Source: Halomarina salina (GTDB lineage: Archaea; Halobacteriota; Halobacteria; Halobacteriales; Haloarculaceae). From it: a DNA stretch of 64,000 nucleotides. How positions within the stretch are numbered: the stretch's first letter is position 1; the number at the start of each line of letters is the position of its first letter. Location: contig NZ_JALLGW010000001.1 of assembly GCF_023074835.1 (NCBI RefSeq), positions 372,001 through 436,000 of the forward strand, in the 5' to 3' direction. The notes below the pieces were generated by a model. It was not told the origin of the DNA and did not search any database. It saw nothing but the letters and a program-made list of their open reading frames with translations. A program made the position numbers and the translations under genes. Below, piece by piece: positions 42,584 to 51,779 of this stretch.

Positions 42584-42657
42584 TGGGCTCGGGCGGATTC
42601 GAACCACCGACCTCAGCCTTGTAAAGGCCGCGTCATAACCGACTAGACCACGAGCCC
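42584..42657 (-). tRNA. tRNA-Val (anticodon TAC)
   Basis: 74 nt cloverleaf: acceptor GGGCTCG/CGAGCCC with discriminator A, D stem GTC/GAC, anticodon stem CGGCC/GGCTG (one G-U) with loop TTTACAA giving anticodon TAC, five-nt variable loop AGGTC, T stem GGTGG/CCGCC (one U-G) with loop TTCGAAT. No CCA is encoded and no intron is present. Its 3' end is followed by three repeats of its own terminus. Confidence 0.95.
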
Positions 42658-42725
42658 TCGTTCGTTCATTCCGATGCCCGCCGATAACCCTTGCGACAGC
42701 GACCGGGCGAAGACGGAGTCCAGAC

Positions 42726-44162
42726 TCAGGCCTCGGTCGCCACCAGCGCGACGATAGCGACCAGCGCCAGCGCCAGCGCGACGGTGCCAGCACCCGACGG
42801 CACCGACGCGGCGGGACCGACGACGAACACGGTGAGCATCGCCACCGTGACGCCGACGACACCGACGAGGACGCTGGCGGTGGTGTGCGCGAGTACGCCC
42901 TGTCGGCCGTCGACCGACGGGAGTTCCGCGCCGAGCGTGGCGGCGTACTCGCCACCGTCCCAGACGAGCAGGATACCCGCGAACCCGGCGAACACGAGAA
43001 TCGCGGGGGCGCTCTGTTCGGCGACCACGAGCACCGCGAGCCCGAACAGCCCCGCCGCGAGGCCGTGCCCCGACAGCGGGACGAGTCCGGGGCCGTCCCG
43101 GAGGGTGACGAAGTCCCAGGCGACGAACACGCCGAGGAGGACGACGATCATCACGAGCGCGACGAGGCCTATCGCTCCGAACCCGCCGAGCAGCGGCGCG
43201 ACGGGCGTCACGGACGCCGAGGGGAGCGTGAGCAACCACGCTGCACCGACGAGCGGGACGACCAGACCGCCGGCGGCGTCGGCCGCCGTTCCGGTCGGGT
43301 CCTCGTCGCCCACGCCGACGGCGAATCGCTGTATCTGCCGCCCGACGAGGACGACGCCACAGACGCCGAGCGGGAACAGGAGGACCGCGAGGACGACGCC
43401 GGATTCGAGCACGGCGGTGATGACGCCCCCGAGCACCGAAAGCTGGGCGAGCACCCAGTCGAGCAGTCCCGGCGCGAGCATGGCGACGTACACCTCCGCG
43501 ACGAACCCGACGACGAGCAGCCGCGGGGCAGACCTGACGTCGGCGACGGTCATGCCCATCTCGGAGAGCCGGTGTGAGTGGACCGACTCCCGTTCCGGGA
43601 GCCACCGTTCGAGTGTCCGCGTCGTCGGGGGAAGTGCGAGCAACAGCGCCACCGCCGCCACCTGGAGCGACACCAGCGCGACGAACGGCGTCGAGGTAGC
43701 GACGTTCCACAGCGCCACGGCACCGTCGGCGACGACGGCGAGCGCGGCCGGGTTGGTGAGCAACGAGAGCGCGACGACGAGGACCAGCGCCAGCACCGAC
43801 GACTGGAGCACGTCGGGGAACCGCGACTCGGTGAGAGAGCGCGCGCCGAGGGACACGCCGAGCGCGAGCACGGCCAGCGCGCCGGTCCCGACGACGGCGG
43901 TCTGGACCGGCGGGTAGGTGTAGCCGATGCCGAGCGCGAGCATCCCGAGACCGCAGACCGTGGCGATGCTCGTGGCGGCCCGCCGTCCCGCCGAGGCCCC
44001 GTCGGGACAGGCCACGGCCCACGAGACGCCGAGCACACCGACGACGGCGACCAGCGCCTGGACGCCGACGCCGACCGCGTAGCTCAGTCCGACGGCCAGC
44101 ACGGCAGCGATGCCGAGCGTCAGTCGTCTCCCGAAGCGGTTGGGGCGACGGTCGGCGCTCAC
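42726..44162 (-). CDS. Multi-spanning membrane protein of the DUF58/DUF4129 operon (DUF7519-type)
   Basis: 478 residues with about 12-14 hydrophobic helices. Starts with GTG 44162 in a GTGA overlap with the DUF58 gene. Hydrophobic blocks such as LTLGIAAVLAVGLSYAVGVG recur throughout and a charged soluble stretch LERWLPERESVHSHRLSEMG lies near the middle. In haloarchaea such a protein is typically the last gene of the DUF4129-DUF58 cluster. Function unknown. Its stop lies about 70 bp from tRNA-Val. Confidence 0.7.
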   Translation of the reverse strand: MSADRRPNRFGRRLTLGIAAVLAVGLSYAVGVGVQALVAVVGVLGVSWAVACPDGASAGRRAATSIATVCGLGMLALGIGYTYPPVQTAVVGTGALAVLALGVSLGARSLTESRFPDVLQSSVLALVLVVALSLLTNPAALAVVADGAVALWNVATSTPFVALVSLQVAAVALLLALPPTTRTLERWLPERESVHSHRLSEMGMTVADVRSAPRLLVVGFVAEVYVAMLAPGLLDWVLAQLSVLGGVITAVLESGVVLAVLLFPLGVCGVVLVGRQIQRFAVGVGDEDPTGTAADAAGGLVVPLVGAAWLLTLPSASVTPVAPLLGGFGAIGLVALVMIVVLLGVFVAWDFVTLRDGPGLVPLSGHGLAAGLFGLAVLVVAEQSAPAILVFAGFAGILLVWDGGEYAATLGAELPSVDGRQGVLAHTTASVLVGVVGVTVAMLTVFVVGPAASVPSGAGTVALALALVAIVALVATEA

Positions 44163-45574
44163 GCGGACCACCGCCGTTCGGCGCGAGCCATCGCGACCGC
44201 CAGCGCGTCGTCGGGCGACCACTCGACGACACGGACGCCGGCACGCCGGAGCGTGTCGACGCGCTTCGACCGCTCGATGCGTGCGAGGTTACCGCCAGTC
44301 GTGTCGGGAGTCATGTCGGGAGAGACGACCGTCACCGCGTGACCGCGTGCCGCGAGCGTCTTCGTCGTCCCGACCGCGTCGTCGTCGGTCAGCGGCGAGC
44401 AGACGACGACCCGCGAGCGCCGGTCGAGGTGGCGACAGAGCCGGTCGACCCCGTAGCGACAGACGTTGGCGAGGACGCCGGGTCGCCCCTGCATCGACTC
44501 GGGGTCCGCGAGGAATCGCGTGATACGAGCGCGCTGTTCGCGCCCCGTCGCCGGCTTCACGTACCCGCCGTCGGCCAGGGAGACGACGCCCACGCGGTCG
44601 TTCGTATCGAGCAACGATCCGGCGAGGCGGCCCGCCGCGTGTCGGGCGAGCGAAGCGCCCGTCTCGCCGTCCGGTTCACGGGCGATGCGTGCCGACTCGC
44701 GGTCGTCGACGATGACCGACACCGTCGTCGCCTCGTCCTCGCGGAACGACACCGTCGACAGTTCGTTGGTCCGCGCGTAGCGTTTCCAGTCGATGCGGTT
44801 CATCGGGTCGCCGCGAGCGTACTGGCGCGTGCTGTAGAACTCGATGCCCTCGCCACCGTCGTCGGTGGCGGTCTGTCCGGGGTACGGGAGCGTCCGCCCG
44901 TGGAGCGTCGGCGTGTCGAGCGTCGTGTCCACGCTGATGGACGAGTCGACGTCGGCGGTCACCTCGCGGCGGACCGTCCCGCTCGCGTTCCGGGCGACGA
45001 GTCGCGGCCCGGTGAACGTGTGGTCGCCGCGCTGGGCCGGGAGTTCGTAGGTCAGAACGGTCGACTCGTCCGACCCGAGGCTCACGCACGCCCGGGACTC
45101 CCCGTCCTCGACCGAGAGCGCTCCCGGCACACCGTCCGTGATTCGGAGGTCCGCGATGGGGCGGTCGCTCACGTTCGTCACCGCCAGCGTGACGCCGACG
45201 GTGTCGCCGGGGAGCGGCGCGGTCGCAGACACCGTCCGTTCGATGTCGACGTCCAGCGGCGGCGGTCGCGTGACGTAGCCGTAACAGGCGTACGCGAAGC
45301 CGACGACCGCCCCGAGGAACACGACCGGGTTCTCCAGTGCGACGCCCGACGCCCCGGCGAACAGGGCCAGGACGACGCCCGTCGACCACCGGTCGACACC
45401 CTCCGTCTCGACGGCCACCTCCCTCGTGGAGACGACCCGCTCGTCGTCGTCGGTAGCGTCTGCTGTCGCATCGTCGGTCGACTCGGCGGACGATACCTCG
45501 TCCACCTCGTCGGTTACGTCGACGGAGACGTCTCTCAGCGACTCGTCTTCGGACCGCTCGACGGTGCTGCTCAT
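44159..45574 (-). CDS. DUF58 domain protein
   Basis: 471 residues. After an acidic N terminus come two membrane helices (about 65-108), a DUF11-like beta domain (about 110-220: TVGVTLAVTNVSDRPIADLR) and the DUF58/vWA-like domain with the family-typical EGIEFYSTRQYARGDPMNRI and DWKRYARTNELSTVSFREDE. DUF58 proteins usually accompany MoxR AAA+ ATPases and transglutaminases in membrane-associated maturation systems; no moxR gene is in view. ATG 45574 overlaps the preceding stop codon as ATGA. Confidence 0.82.
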   Translation of the reverse strand: MSSTVERSEDESLRDVSVDVTDEVDEVSSAESTDDATADATDDDERVVSTREVAVETEGVDRWSTGVVLALFAGASGVALENPVVFLGAVVGFAYACYGYVTRPPPLDVDIERTVSATAPLPGDTVGVTLAVTNVSDRPIADLRITDGVPGALSVEDGESRACVSLGSDESTVLTYELPAQRGDHTFTGPRLVARNASGTVRREVTADVDSSISVDTTLDTPTLHGRTLPYPGQTATDDGGEGIEFYSTRQYARGDPMNRIDWKRYARTNELSTVSFREDEATTVSVIVDDRESARIAREPDGETGASLARHAAGRLAGSLLDTNDRVGVVSLADGGYVKPATGREQRARITRFLADPESMQGRPGVLANVCRYGVDRLCRHLDRRSRVVVCSPLTDDDAVGTTKTLAARGHAVTVVSPDMTPDTTGGNLARIERSKRVDTLRRAGVRVVEWSPDDALAVAMARAERRWSA

Positions 45575-46260
45575 CGCTCCCCTCCGTCGGCGCGGATGCG
45601 GACCGCGTGGGTCCGCTCGCCGCCGCGACTCGACCGCCGAGCGAGCGAGTCGTCGGGCAGCCGAATCTGCGACGAGCGCTCGGAGAGCGCCGTGATGACG
45701 GTCCTGGCGTGGCGGGCGAACCGGTCGCCCTTCAGCCACTCCTCCAGTCGGGTACGGAGCGGCAGGACGACCTCGCCCTCGTCGGCGAGGAACGACGCCG
45801 CGATGGGGTCGTCGGTCCACGTCCCGCGAGCGAGTCGCCGTCTCGCCTCGGCCTCCGAACAGCCCTCGGTCCCGACGAGGACGTAGACGACGGCCGCGGA
45901 GAGGCGTTCGCGAACCAGCCGCCGTGACTTGATTCGCTCCCACTCGTGGGTCTCGCTGTAGGTGTCGAGCGCCGCGTCGATCTCGTGGCCGAGCGGGTCG
46001 CCACGGTCGACCGGGGCGGCGTCGTCGATGTCGAGCGTGTCGTCGCTCGACCCGAGGGACGGCAGGCGGAGGACGAACAGCAACCCGAGCACACCGACGA
46101 CGAACGCCGCCAGCGAGACCACGGGTCGTGCGGTGTCGGCGAACGACGAGAGCGCACCGAACCGGTCGGGAGCGAGGAGGACGGCCGTCGCGGCGAGGAG
46201 CGTGCCGACCGCGACGACCGAGAGGAGCGCCCGAAGCGGGAGCCGGGAGCGCCACCTCAT
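45571..46260 (-). CDS. Membrane protein of the DUF58/DUF4129 operon (DUF7269-type)
   Basis: 229 residues. Two membrane helices near the N terminus (about 10-30 and 44-66), then a long cytoplasmic helical domain with EIDAALDTYSETHEWERIKS and RERLSAAVVYVLVGTEGCSE, ending in an Arg/Gly-rich tail. Starts with ATG 46260 overlapping the DUF4129 stop and overlaps the DUF58 start, so it is coupled on both sides. Confidence 0.7.
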   Translation of the reverse strand: MRWRSRLPLRALLSVVAVGTLLAATAVLLAPDRFGALSSFADTARPVVSLAAFVVGVLGLLFVLRLPSLGSSDDTLDIDDAAPVDRGDPLGHEIDAALDTYSETHEWERIKSRRLVRERLSAAVVYVLVGTEGCSEAEARRRLARGTWTDDPIAASFLADEGEVVLPLRTRLEEWLKGDRFARHARTVITALSERSSQIRLPDDSLARRSSRGGERTHAVRIRADGGER

Positions 46261-47270
46261 ACGTCGTCACCCTCGTCGTCGATGTCGTCGTAGGCGTCGC
46301 GAGCGGCGTCGAGTCGCTCGCCGGTCCCGTCGCGGTCGCCGTACCGAACCTCCTGAAAGGCGCGGGTGAGCGTGCCGACCGACCGCGAGGGTAGTCCACG
46401 TCGGACCGCCTCACGAGCGTACTGTCCCGGCGTCGCGGCCGAGCGGTTCCGAATCGGGACCCGCGCGGTCATCTCTGCCCAGGCCTCCTCGACGGTGAGC
46501 GGACCGCGGGCCTCCGCGTCGGCCCGGTCGTCGCCAGCGGAGGTGTTCGCTGCAGTGTCGGACGACGGCCACTCGCGACTGGTCTGGCCGCCGAGCGAGG
46601 AGACCGCCCCCGGCAGCGCACCGAGGGCGCTTCCGATACCGCTAGTGAGACCGCTCGCCCCGGCGGCGAACGCGGCCGGAACGGCGGTGACCGTCACGAC
46701 GGTCGCTCGGGCGGCGCCGCGAGCGACCGTGCCGACGGCCGACCCGGCGGCAGCGACGACGGTCGAGGTGTCGTCGAGGAGTCGCGGGAGCGTCGCCGAG
46801 AGGCCGACGACGAACCCCATCGTCACGCGGGGGACGGTGCCGAGCGCGCTCCTGACGAACGCGGGCGGGATGTCCGGGAGGGTCGCGTGGACGAGCCAGA
46901 AGCCGCGCCGCTCGTAGCCGAGGCGGTTCAACGCGAGCCCGAGTACGGCGACGAACCCGAGCAGTAACGCGACGGGCCAGAGCCCGCCGCCGGAACTGCT
47001 CTCGTCACGGGGAGGGTCGGAGTTGTCTGCCGGTGCGTACGTCGTCGTGGGGGCAGTCGTCGTCTCCTCGGTGGCGGGTTGTGGCTGGGCCGGAGTGGCT
47101 GGCTGCTGGACCGGGTCGCCACCCGAACCGAACATCGGCGGGCCACCCGGCGCACCGCTCCAGACGTCGGAGGGGTAGGTTCCGAGCCCCGTCGCGGGGA
47201 ACAGCGACGCGGCCAGAACCACCGCAATCGCACACAGCGCGAGGAGGGCTGCGCGGCGGGGTGCGTACAC
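46257..47270 (-). CDS. DUF4129 domain protein
   Basis: 337 residues from GTG 47270. Signal-like helix at about 7-27, Pro/Thr-rich linker with TTTAPTTTYAPADNS, one membrane helix (about 93-113), Ala/Gly-rich middle, and at the C terminus (about 260-325) the DUF4129 helix pattern: LTVEEAWAEMTARVPIRNRS and TPGQYAREAVRRGLPSRSVG. DUF4129 often caps transglutaminase-like proteins; here it is separate. GTG 47270 is preferred to an upstream TTG because a TATA element lies about 27 nt before it. Confidence 0.75.
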   Translation of the reverse strand: MYAPRRAALLALCAIAVVLAASLFPATGLGTYPSDVWSGAPGGPPMFGSGGDPVQQPATPAQPQPATEETTTAPTTTYAPADNSDPPRDESSSGGGLWPVALLLGFVAVLGLALNRLGYERRGFWLVHATLPDIPPAFVRSALGTVPRVTMGFVVGLSATLPRLLDDTSTVVAAAGSAVGTVARGAARATVVTVTAVPAAFAAGASGLTSGIGSALGALPGAVSSLGGQTSREWPSSDTAANTSAGDDRADAEARGPLTVEEAWAEMTARVPIRNRSAATPGQYAREAVRRGLPSRSVGTLTRAFQEVRYGDRDGTGERLDAARDAYDDIDDEGDDV

Positions 47271-47290
47271 GGAAGAAGTATTATTTTCCG

Positions 47291-47300
47291 GGAAATATAT
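47291..47300. promoter_or_regulatory. Symmetric TATA element serving two divergent genes
   Basis: AAATATAT within 47291-47300 reads as a TATA box on both strands. Its centre lies about 27 nt from the minus-strand GTG (47270) and about 29 nt from the plus-strand ATG (47326), the spacing expected for leaderless transcripts in both directions. No other candidate TATA lies in the 55-bp interval. Confidence 0.6.
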
Positions 47301-47325
47301 GTGTTTCGCGTCCGTCAATTAATCT

Positions 47326-48360
47326 ATGTCTTCCCTCCCCGCTCGCGATACGGCGCTCACCAAGCGGATGGTAGCGACCCTCGGGGCGGTGCTCGTCGTC
47401 GACGCGCTCGCCATCGCCGTCCTCGCCCTCCTCGTCAGACCGTGGCTCGCCCCCGTCGCCGGCGCGGCGGGTGACGCGCTCGGCGTCAGCGCCCCGCCTG
47501 CCCTCGCGTGGCTGGCCCTCGGCGTCCCCGCGCTCGCCGCGTTCGTCTGGGTGCAGCTACGCTACACGCGCCGGGAGACCCTCGACGCCGTGGACGCCGA
47601 AGTCGTCGGCCCGCGAGAGCGACCCGACCTCCACGCTCGCGTCACCCGGCTCGCCGCGCAGGCCGACGTCCAGGTGCCGACGGTCGCCGTCGCCGACAGC
47701 GAGACGCCGAACAGTTTCGCGGTCGGAAGCCCCCGTCGCTCGACGGTCGTCGTCTCCACGGGCCTGCTCGACGCGCTCGACGACGCCCAGCTCGACGCCG
47801 TCCTCGCGCACGAACTCGCGCACGTGAAGAACCACGACGCCGCGGTGATGACGCTGGCCTCCTTCCTCCCGGCCGTCGCCCGCGGCGAGTACTCGCTGCT
47901 CGACGCCATCACGCCGCGCGGCGTCTCCCAGTCCGTGACGTTCACCGCCATCGCCGTGCTGTTCGGTGCCGGCGCGCTGGCCGCCGCCGCGACCGGTGCG
48001 CCCGGCGGGTCGCTCGTCGGCGCGGCCGTCCTGACGGGGTTCGTCGTCCTGTTCGGCGGCGTCATGCTCGGGCTCGCCGCCGCGCCGGTCGTCTACCTGA
48101 GCGAACGGCTCGCCCACGACCGGGAGTTCGCCGCCGACCGCGCTGGCGCGCTGGCGGTCGGCAGTCCGGCCGCGCTGGCGAGCGCGCTCCGCACCCTCGA
48201 CTCGGCCGACTCGCCCGCCGAGGACGCCCGGACGCTCACCGTCGACGGCCTCTGCCTGCTCCCCCACGGGTTCGGGGGCGTGGCGACGGCGACCCACCCC
48301 TCGACCGCCGACCGCATCGACCGCCTCAAGGCGCTCGCCACGGCCATCGAGGGACGCTGA
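47326..48360 (+). CDS. M48 family metalloprotease (HtpX-like)
   Basis: 344 residues. Two N-terminal membrane helices (about 15-40 and 55-75), then the zinc-protease domain with AVLAHELAHVKNHDAAV (HExxH), further helices, and the third ligand region REFAADRAGALAVGSPAALA with its Glu. The C terminus has ATHPSTADRIDRLKALA, typical of M48 proteins. These proteases degrade misfolded membrane proteins. It is shorter in homology to the second HtpX at 58486; the two are paralogues in one window. Confidence 0.85.
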   Translation: MSSLPARDTALTKRMVATLGAVLVVDALAIAVLALLVRPWLAPVAGAAGDALGVSAPPALAWLALGVPALAAFVWVQLRYTRRETLDAVDAEVVGPRERPDLHARVTRLAAQADVQVPTVAVADSETPNSFAVGSPRRSTVVVSTGLLDALDDAQLDAVLAHELAHVKNHDAAVMTLASFLPAVARGEYSLLDAITPRGVSQSVTFTAIAVLFGAGALAAAATGAPGGSLVGAAVLTGFVVLFGGVMLGLAAAPVVYLSERLAHDREFAADRAGALAVGSPAALASALRTLDSADSPAEDARTLTVDGLCLLPHGFGGVATATHPSTADRIDRLKALATAIEGR

Positions 48361-48433
48361 CCCGGCCACCGACGCAGTCGAGGGTAGAACCACCGGACGG
48401 AACGCTTACCCACCGCAGACACCTCCTCGTACC

Positions 48434-48973
48434 ATGAACAACGGGAGATCGGCGGCGTTCGTCGTGGCCGTCGGCCTCGTCGCCGTCGTCCTCCTCGGAT
48501 ACGCCCTCTACCCGGTCCTCGCCCTCTCGGTTACCGGTCCACCCACCGACTACGAGCGGACGACCGTCACCGCCTACGACGGCGGCGACGGGGGCGACGG
48601 AGGGGGCCGTCTCGGCAGCGTCGACGTCCGAATCGCCGACGACCGCGTGAAGCGCTACGCCGGTCTGAGCTACACCGACAGTCTGGGCGAGGACGAGGGG
48701 ATGTGGTTCGTCCACGACGGCACCGACTCGCGGACGTTCGTCATGCGCGGGATGTCGTTCGGTATCGACATCGTGTTCGTGAGCGCGAACGGGACGGTGA
48801 CGGCGATTCACCACGCCGAGGAACCGCCAGAGGGCGTCGACGGCGAGTCGCTCAGCTACAGTGGCGAGGGGAAGTACGTCCTCGAACTCCCCTACGAGTG
48901 GACCACCGACCACGGCGTCACCGTCGGCGACTGTCTCGACGCGGCGGGGTACGACACGACGTGTACCTCTTGA
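48434..48973 (+). CDS. DUF192 domain protein, membrane-anchored
   Basis: 179 residues. N-terminal membrane helix (about 8-33), Gly/Asp-rich linker DGGDGGDGGG, then the DUF192 domain with VKRYAGLSYTDSLGEDEGMW, FVMRGMSFGIDIVFV and KYVLELPYEWTTDHGV, ending with a Cys pair. DUF192 is an uncharacterised, usually extracellular beta-barrel family. Start ATG 48434. Single gene between the protease and the ABC exporter. Confidence 0.85.
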   Translation: MNNGRSAAFVVAVGLVAVVLLGYALYPVLALSVTGPPTDYERTTVTAYDGGDGGDGGGRLGSVDVRIADDRVKRYAGLSYTDSLGEDEGMWFVHDGTDSRTFVMRGMSFGIDIVFVSANGTVTAIHHAEEPPEGVDGESLSYSGEGKYVLELPYEWTTDHGVTVGDCLDAAGYDTTCTS

Positions 48974-49089
48974 GGCGTCGGGGACGCTGCTCTCGGCGTC
49001 GCGAAGCGGAGTCGATTACCGGTACCGATATCGGCGCAGCCTCTCGGTTTGCCAACCCTTTTCCGCGCTGAACAGCTATTCAGTTCTCA

Positions 49090-51024
49090 ATGAGCATCAC
49101 CGCGGACGAGGACGACCCGTTCGAGGAACAACGGGAGAACGCGGAGAACCCGATGCGACGGCTGTTCGCCGAGTACGGTGCCGAGAACCGGTTCGCGTTC
49201 GTCGTCGGTATCCTCTCCAGCGTCACCGCCCGCATCCTCGACCTCCTCCCCATCGTCCTCCTCACCCTCGCCATCGACGCCATCTTCAACCAGACCCGAG
49301 AGTTCTCCCTCCTGTTCGTCCCGCAGGCCTGGATTCCGCCCACCCGCGAGGGCCAACTGCTCCTCTCGGTCGCCCTCATCGGGGTCGCGTTCTTCGGCGG
49401 TGCGGCGTTCCACTGGACCCGAAACTGGGGGTGGAACTCCTTCGCGCAGAACATCCAGCACGACATCCGGACGGACACGTACGACAAGATGCAGCGGCTG
49501 AACATGGACTTCTTCGCCGAGAAGCAGACCGGCGAGATGATGTCCATCCTCTCGAACGACGTCAACCGCCTCGAACGATTTCTGAACGACGGGATGAACT
49601 CGGCGTTCCGCCTGGGCGTGATGGTCATCGGCATCGGGGGCATCCTGCTGTACTGGAACTGGCAACTCGCCGTCGTCACGCTCTCCGTCATCCCCCTCAT
49701 CGGCTTCTTCACGTACAAGTTCATCCAGACCATCCAGCCGAAGTACTCCGACGTGCGCTCCTCGGTCGGGAACATGAACTCCCGGCTGGAGAACAACCTC
49801 GGCGGCGTGCAGGTCATCAAGACCTCCAACACCGAGAACTTCGAGTCGGACCGCGTCGACGACGTCTCGCAGGACTACTTCGACGCCAACTGGGACGCCA
49901 TCGGCACGCGCATCAAGTTCTTTCCGAGTCTCCGCGTGATGGCCGGCGTCGGCTTCGTCAGCACGTTCCTCGTCGGTGGCTGGTGGGTGCTCACCTACGA
50001 GGCGACCGGGAGCGCCCCCTGGTTCTTCACCGGGTCGCTCTCGTCGGGGGAGTTCGTCGGTTTCGTGTTGTTCACCCAGCGGTTCATCTGGCCGATGGCG
50101 CAGTTCGGCCAGATCATCAACATGTACCAGCGCGCCCACGCCTCCAGTTCCCGCATCTTCGGGCTGATGGACGAGCCGTCGCGCATCGTCGAGGACCCCG
50201 ACGCCGACGAACTCGTCGTCGACGAGGGCGAGGTGGTGTACGACGACGTGACGTTCGGCTACGACGAGGAGGAGACCATCGTCGAGGACGTCTCGTTCCA
50301 CGTCGAGGGCGGCGAGACGCTCGCGCTCGTCGGCCCGACCGGGGCAGGGAAGTCCACCGTGCTGAAACTCCTGCTCCGGATGTACGACGTGGACGAGGGG
50401 GCCATCACCATCGACGGGCAGGACCTCCGGGACGTCACCATCCCGAGCCTCCGCCAGAACATCGGCTACGTCTCACAGGATACGTTCCTCTTCTACGGGA
50501 GCGTCGCGGAGAACGTCGCCTACGGCACGTTCGGCGCGACCAGAGAGGAGGTCGTCGAGGCCGCGAAGGCCGCCGAGGCCCACGAGTTCATCGAGAACCT
50601 CCCGGAGGGGTACGACACCGAGGTCGGCGAACGCGGTGTGAAGCTCTCCGGCGGCCAGCGCCAGCGCATCTCCATCGCACGGGCCATCCTGAAGGACCCC
50701 GAGATTCTCGTCCTCGACGAGGCGACCAGCGACGTCGACACCGAGACGGAGATGCTCATCCAGCGCTCGCTCGACCAGTTGACCGAGAACCGGACCACCT
50801 TCAGCATCGCCCACCGCCTCTCGACCATCAAGGACGCCGACCAGATCGTCGTCCTCGAAGACGGCCGTATCGTCGAACGCGGCAGCCACGAGGACCTGCT
50901 CGCGAACGACGACCTCTACGCCCACCTCTGGGGCGTGCAGGCCGGCGAGATAGACGAGCTTCCGGAAGAGTTCATCGAGCGCGCCCAGCAGCGTCAGGCC
51001 CGGACGAGCAGCGACGACGACTAA
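49090..51024 (+). CDS. ABC exporter, fused permease and ATPase
   Basis: 644 residues in type-IV exporter order: about six transmembrane helices (40-350), then an ATPase domain with Walker A GPTGAGKST (about 415-423), Q-loop YVSQDTFLFYGS, signature LSGGQRQRISIARAI (about 519-533), Walker B ILVLDEATSDVD (about 539-550) and the H-loop AHRL. The N terminus is acidic and the C terminus Gln/Arg/Asp-rich. Exporters of this form act as homodimers or heterodimers on lipids, drugs or peptides; the substrate is not evident and no partner half-transporter adjoins it. Confidence 0.92.
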   Translation: MSITADEDDPFEEQRENAENPMRRLFAEYGAENRFAFVVGILSSVTARILDLLPIVLLTLAIDAIFNQTREFSLLFVPQAWIPPTREGQLLLSVALIGVAFFGGAAFHWTRNWGWNSFAQNIQHDIRTDTYDKMQRLNMDFFAEKQTGEMMSILSNDVNRLERFLNDGMNSAFRLGVMVIGIGGILLYWNWQLAVVTLSVIPLIGFFTYKFIQTIQPKYSDVRSSVGNMNSRLENNLGGVQVIKTSNTENFESDRVDDVSQDYFDANWDAIGTRIKFFPSLRVMAGVGFVSTFLVGGWWVLTYEATGSAPWFFTGSLSSGEFVGFVLFTQRFIWPMAQFGQIINMYQRAHASSSRIFGLMDEPSRIVEDPDADELVVDEGEVVYDDVTFGYDEEETIVEDVSFHVEGGETLALVGPTGAGKSTVLKLLLRMYDVDEGAITIDGQDLRDVTIPSLRQNIGYVSQDTFLFYGSVAENVAYGTFGATREEVVEAAKAAEAHEFIENLPEGYDTEVGERGVKLSGGQRQRISIARAILKDPEILVLDEATSDVDTETEMLIQRSLDQLTENRTTFSIAHRLSTIKDADQIVVLEDGRIVERGSHEDLLANDDLYAHLWGVQAGEIDELPEEFIERAQQRQARTSSDDD

Positions 51025-51096
51025 CGACCGTTTCTCGCCTCGGGTACGCCGCCGGCGCACCGCGCGGCGTAGAACCCTCGACGAGAGAGCCCACTC

Positions 51097-51129
51097 GACG
51101 CGCTTCGCGCGTCTCGCGGTGAACCGCGC
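51097..51129. repeat. Two perfect intergenic hairpins
   Basis: GACGCGC-TTC-GCGCGTC (51097-51113) and CGCGGT-GA-ACCGCG (51116-51129) after the ABC exporter. GC-rich inverted repeats of the general type found in several intergenic regions; they could help end transcription of the exporter gene. Confidence 0.5.
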
Positions 51130-51225
51130 TCGCTTCGCTCACGCAGACGTCGGGTCAGTCGTTCTCACGTAGCAAGGAGCTGATTCAGCCGCTAGACAGA
51201 GAGCGTGGGTCTATCGGTGATGCGT

Positions 51226-51480
51226 TCAGTTCTCGTCACTGGCTCCCGGCTCCCCGGCATCGAGGATGGTCACCTGCTGGCCGCTGATGACGACCTCGTA
51301 GGACGAGATGGTCCATCGACCATCGACGCTCACACCGTTGGCTCTGGCGGCGCGAATACAGTCGGTCAGGTGAGTCGAAAACGTGCGCCGATCACCAATC
51401 GGCGGCGTATCCGCCGTCTCTTCCGTCCCCGTCTGATCCTTGGGTAGCGTCTCCGAGGTGGACTCGTCACTCCCGGTCAT
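51226..51480 (-). CDS. Small hypothetical haloarchaeal protein (84 aa)
   Basis: 84 residues from ATG 51480. After a Thr/Glu-rich start, the core reads FSTHLTDCIRAARANGVSVD and GRWTISSYEVVISGQQVTIL. It matches in order the shorter protein at 51780 (LTRLIDTAEATHVDVRGAYD), so the two are probably paralogues of one small alpha+beta family. Function unknown. Confidence 0.55.
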   Translation of the reverse strand: MTGSDESTSETLPKDQTGTEETADTPPIGDRRTFSTHLTDCIRAARANGVSVDGRWTISSYEVVISGQQVTILDAGEPGASDEN

Positions 51481-51779
51481 ATCCGTTCACTCTGCAGTTC
51501 GTCACACAATATCATCACACTTCGGCATCGGTATCGAAGGGTTTCCACATTCGCCATGGTCATCCATGCTATCCGTCTATTAACGTTCGGTCTGGTGACT
51601 CTCACCACGTGCGAACGGCGGTGTAATGGTACACCATGCCGCGCACTTATCCGGCTGGCCTTCGATATCCAGCATGAACGATTGACTCACGGTTCCTGTC
51701 GACCGTGGCAATTCCCTTAGGAGACCGTCTTCTCTGTGCACTGCCCCTGAATCGCGGATTGCTCGTTCAGAGGCATCCA
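51481..51779. other. Intergenic region between two small paralogues
   Basis: No credible gene seen on either strand; composition is lower in G+C than neighbouring coding DNA. Confidence 0.35.
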
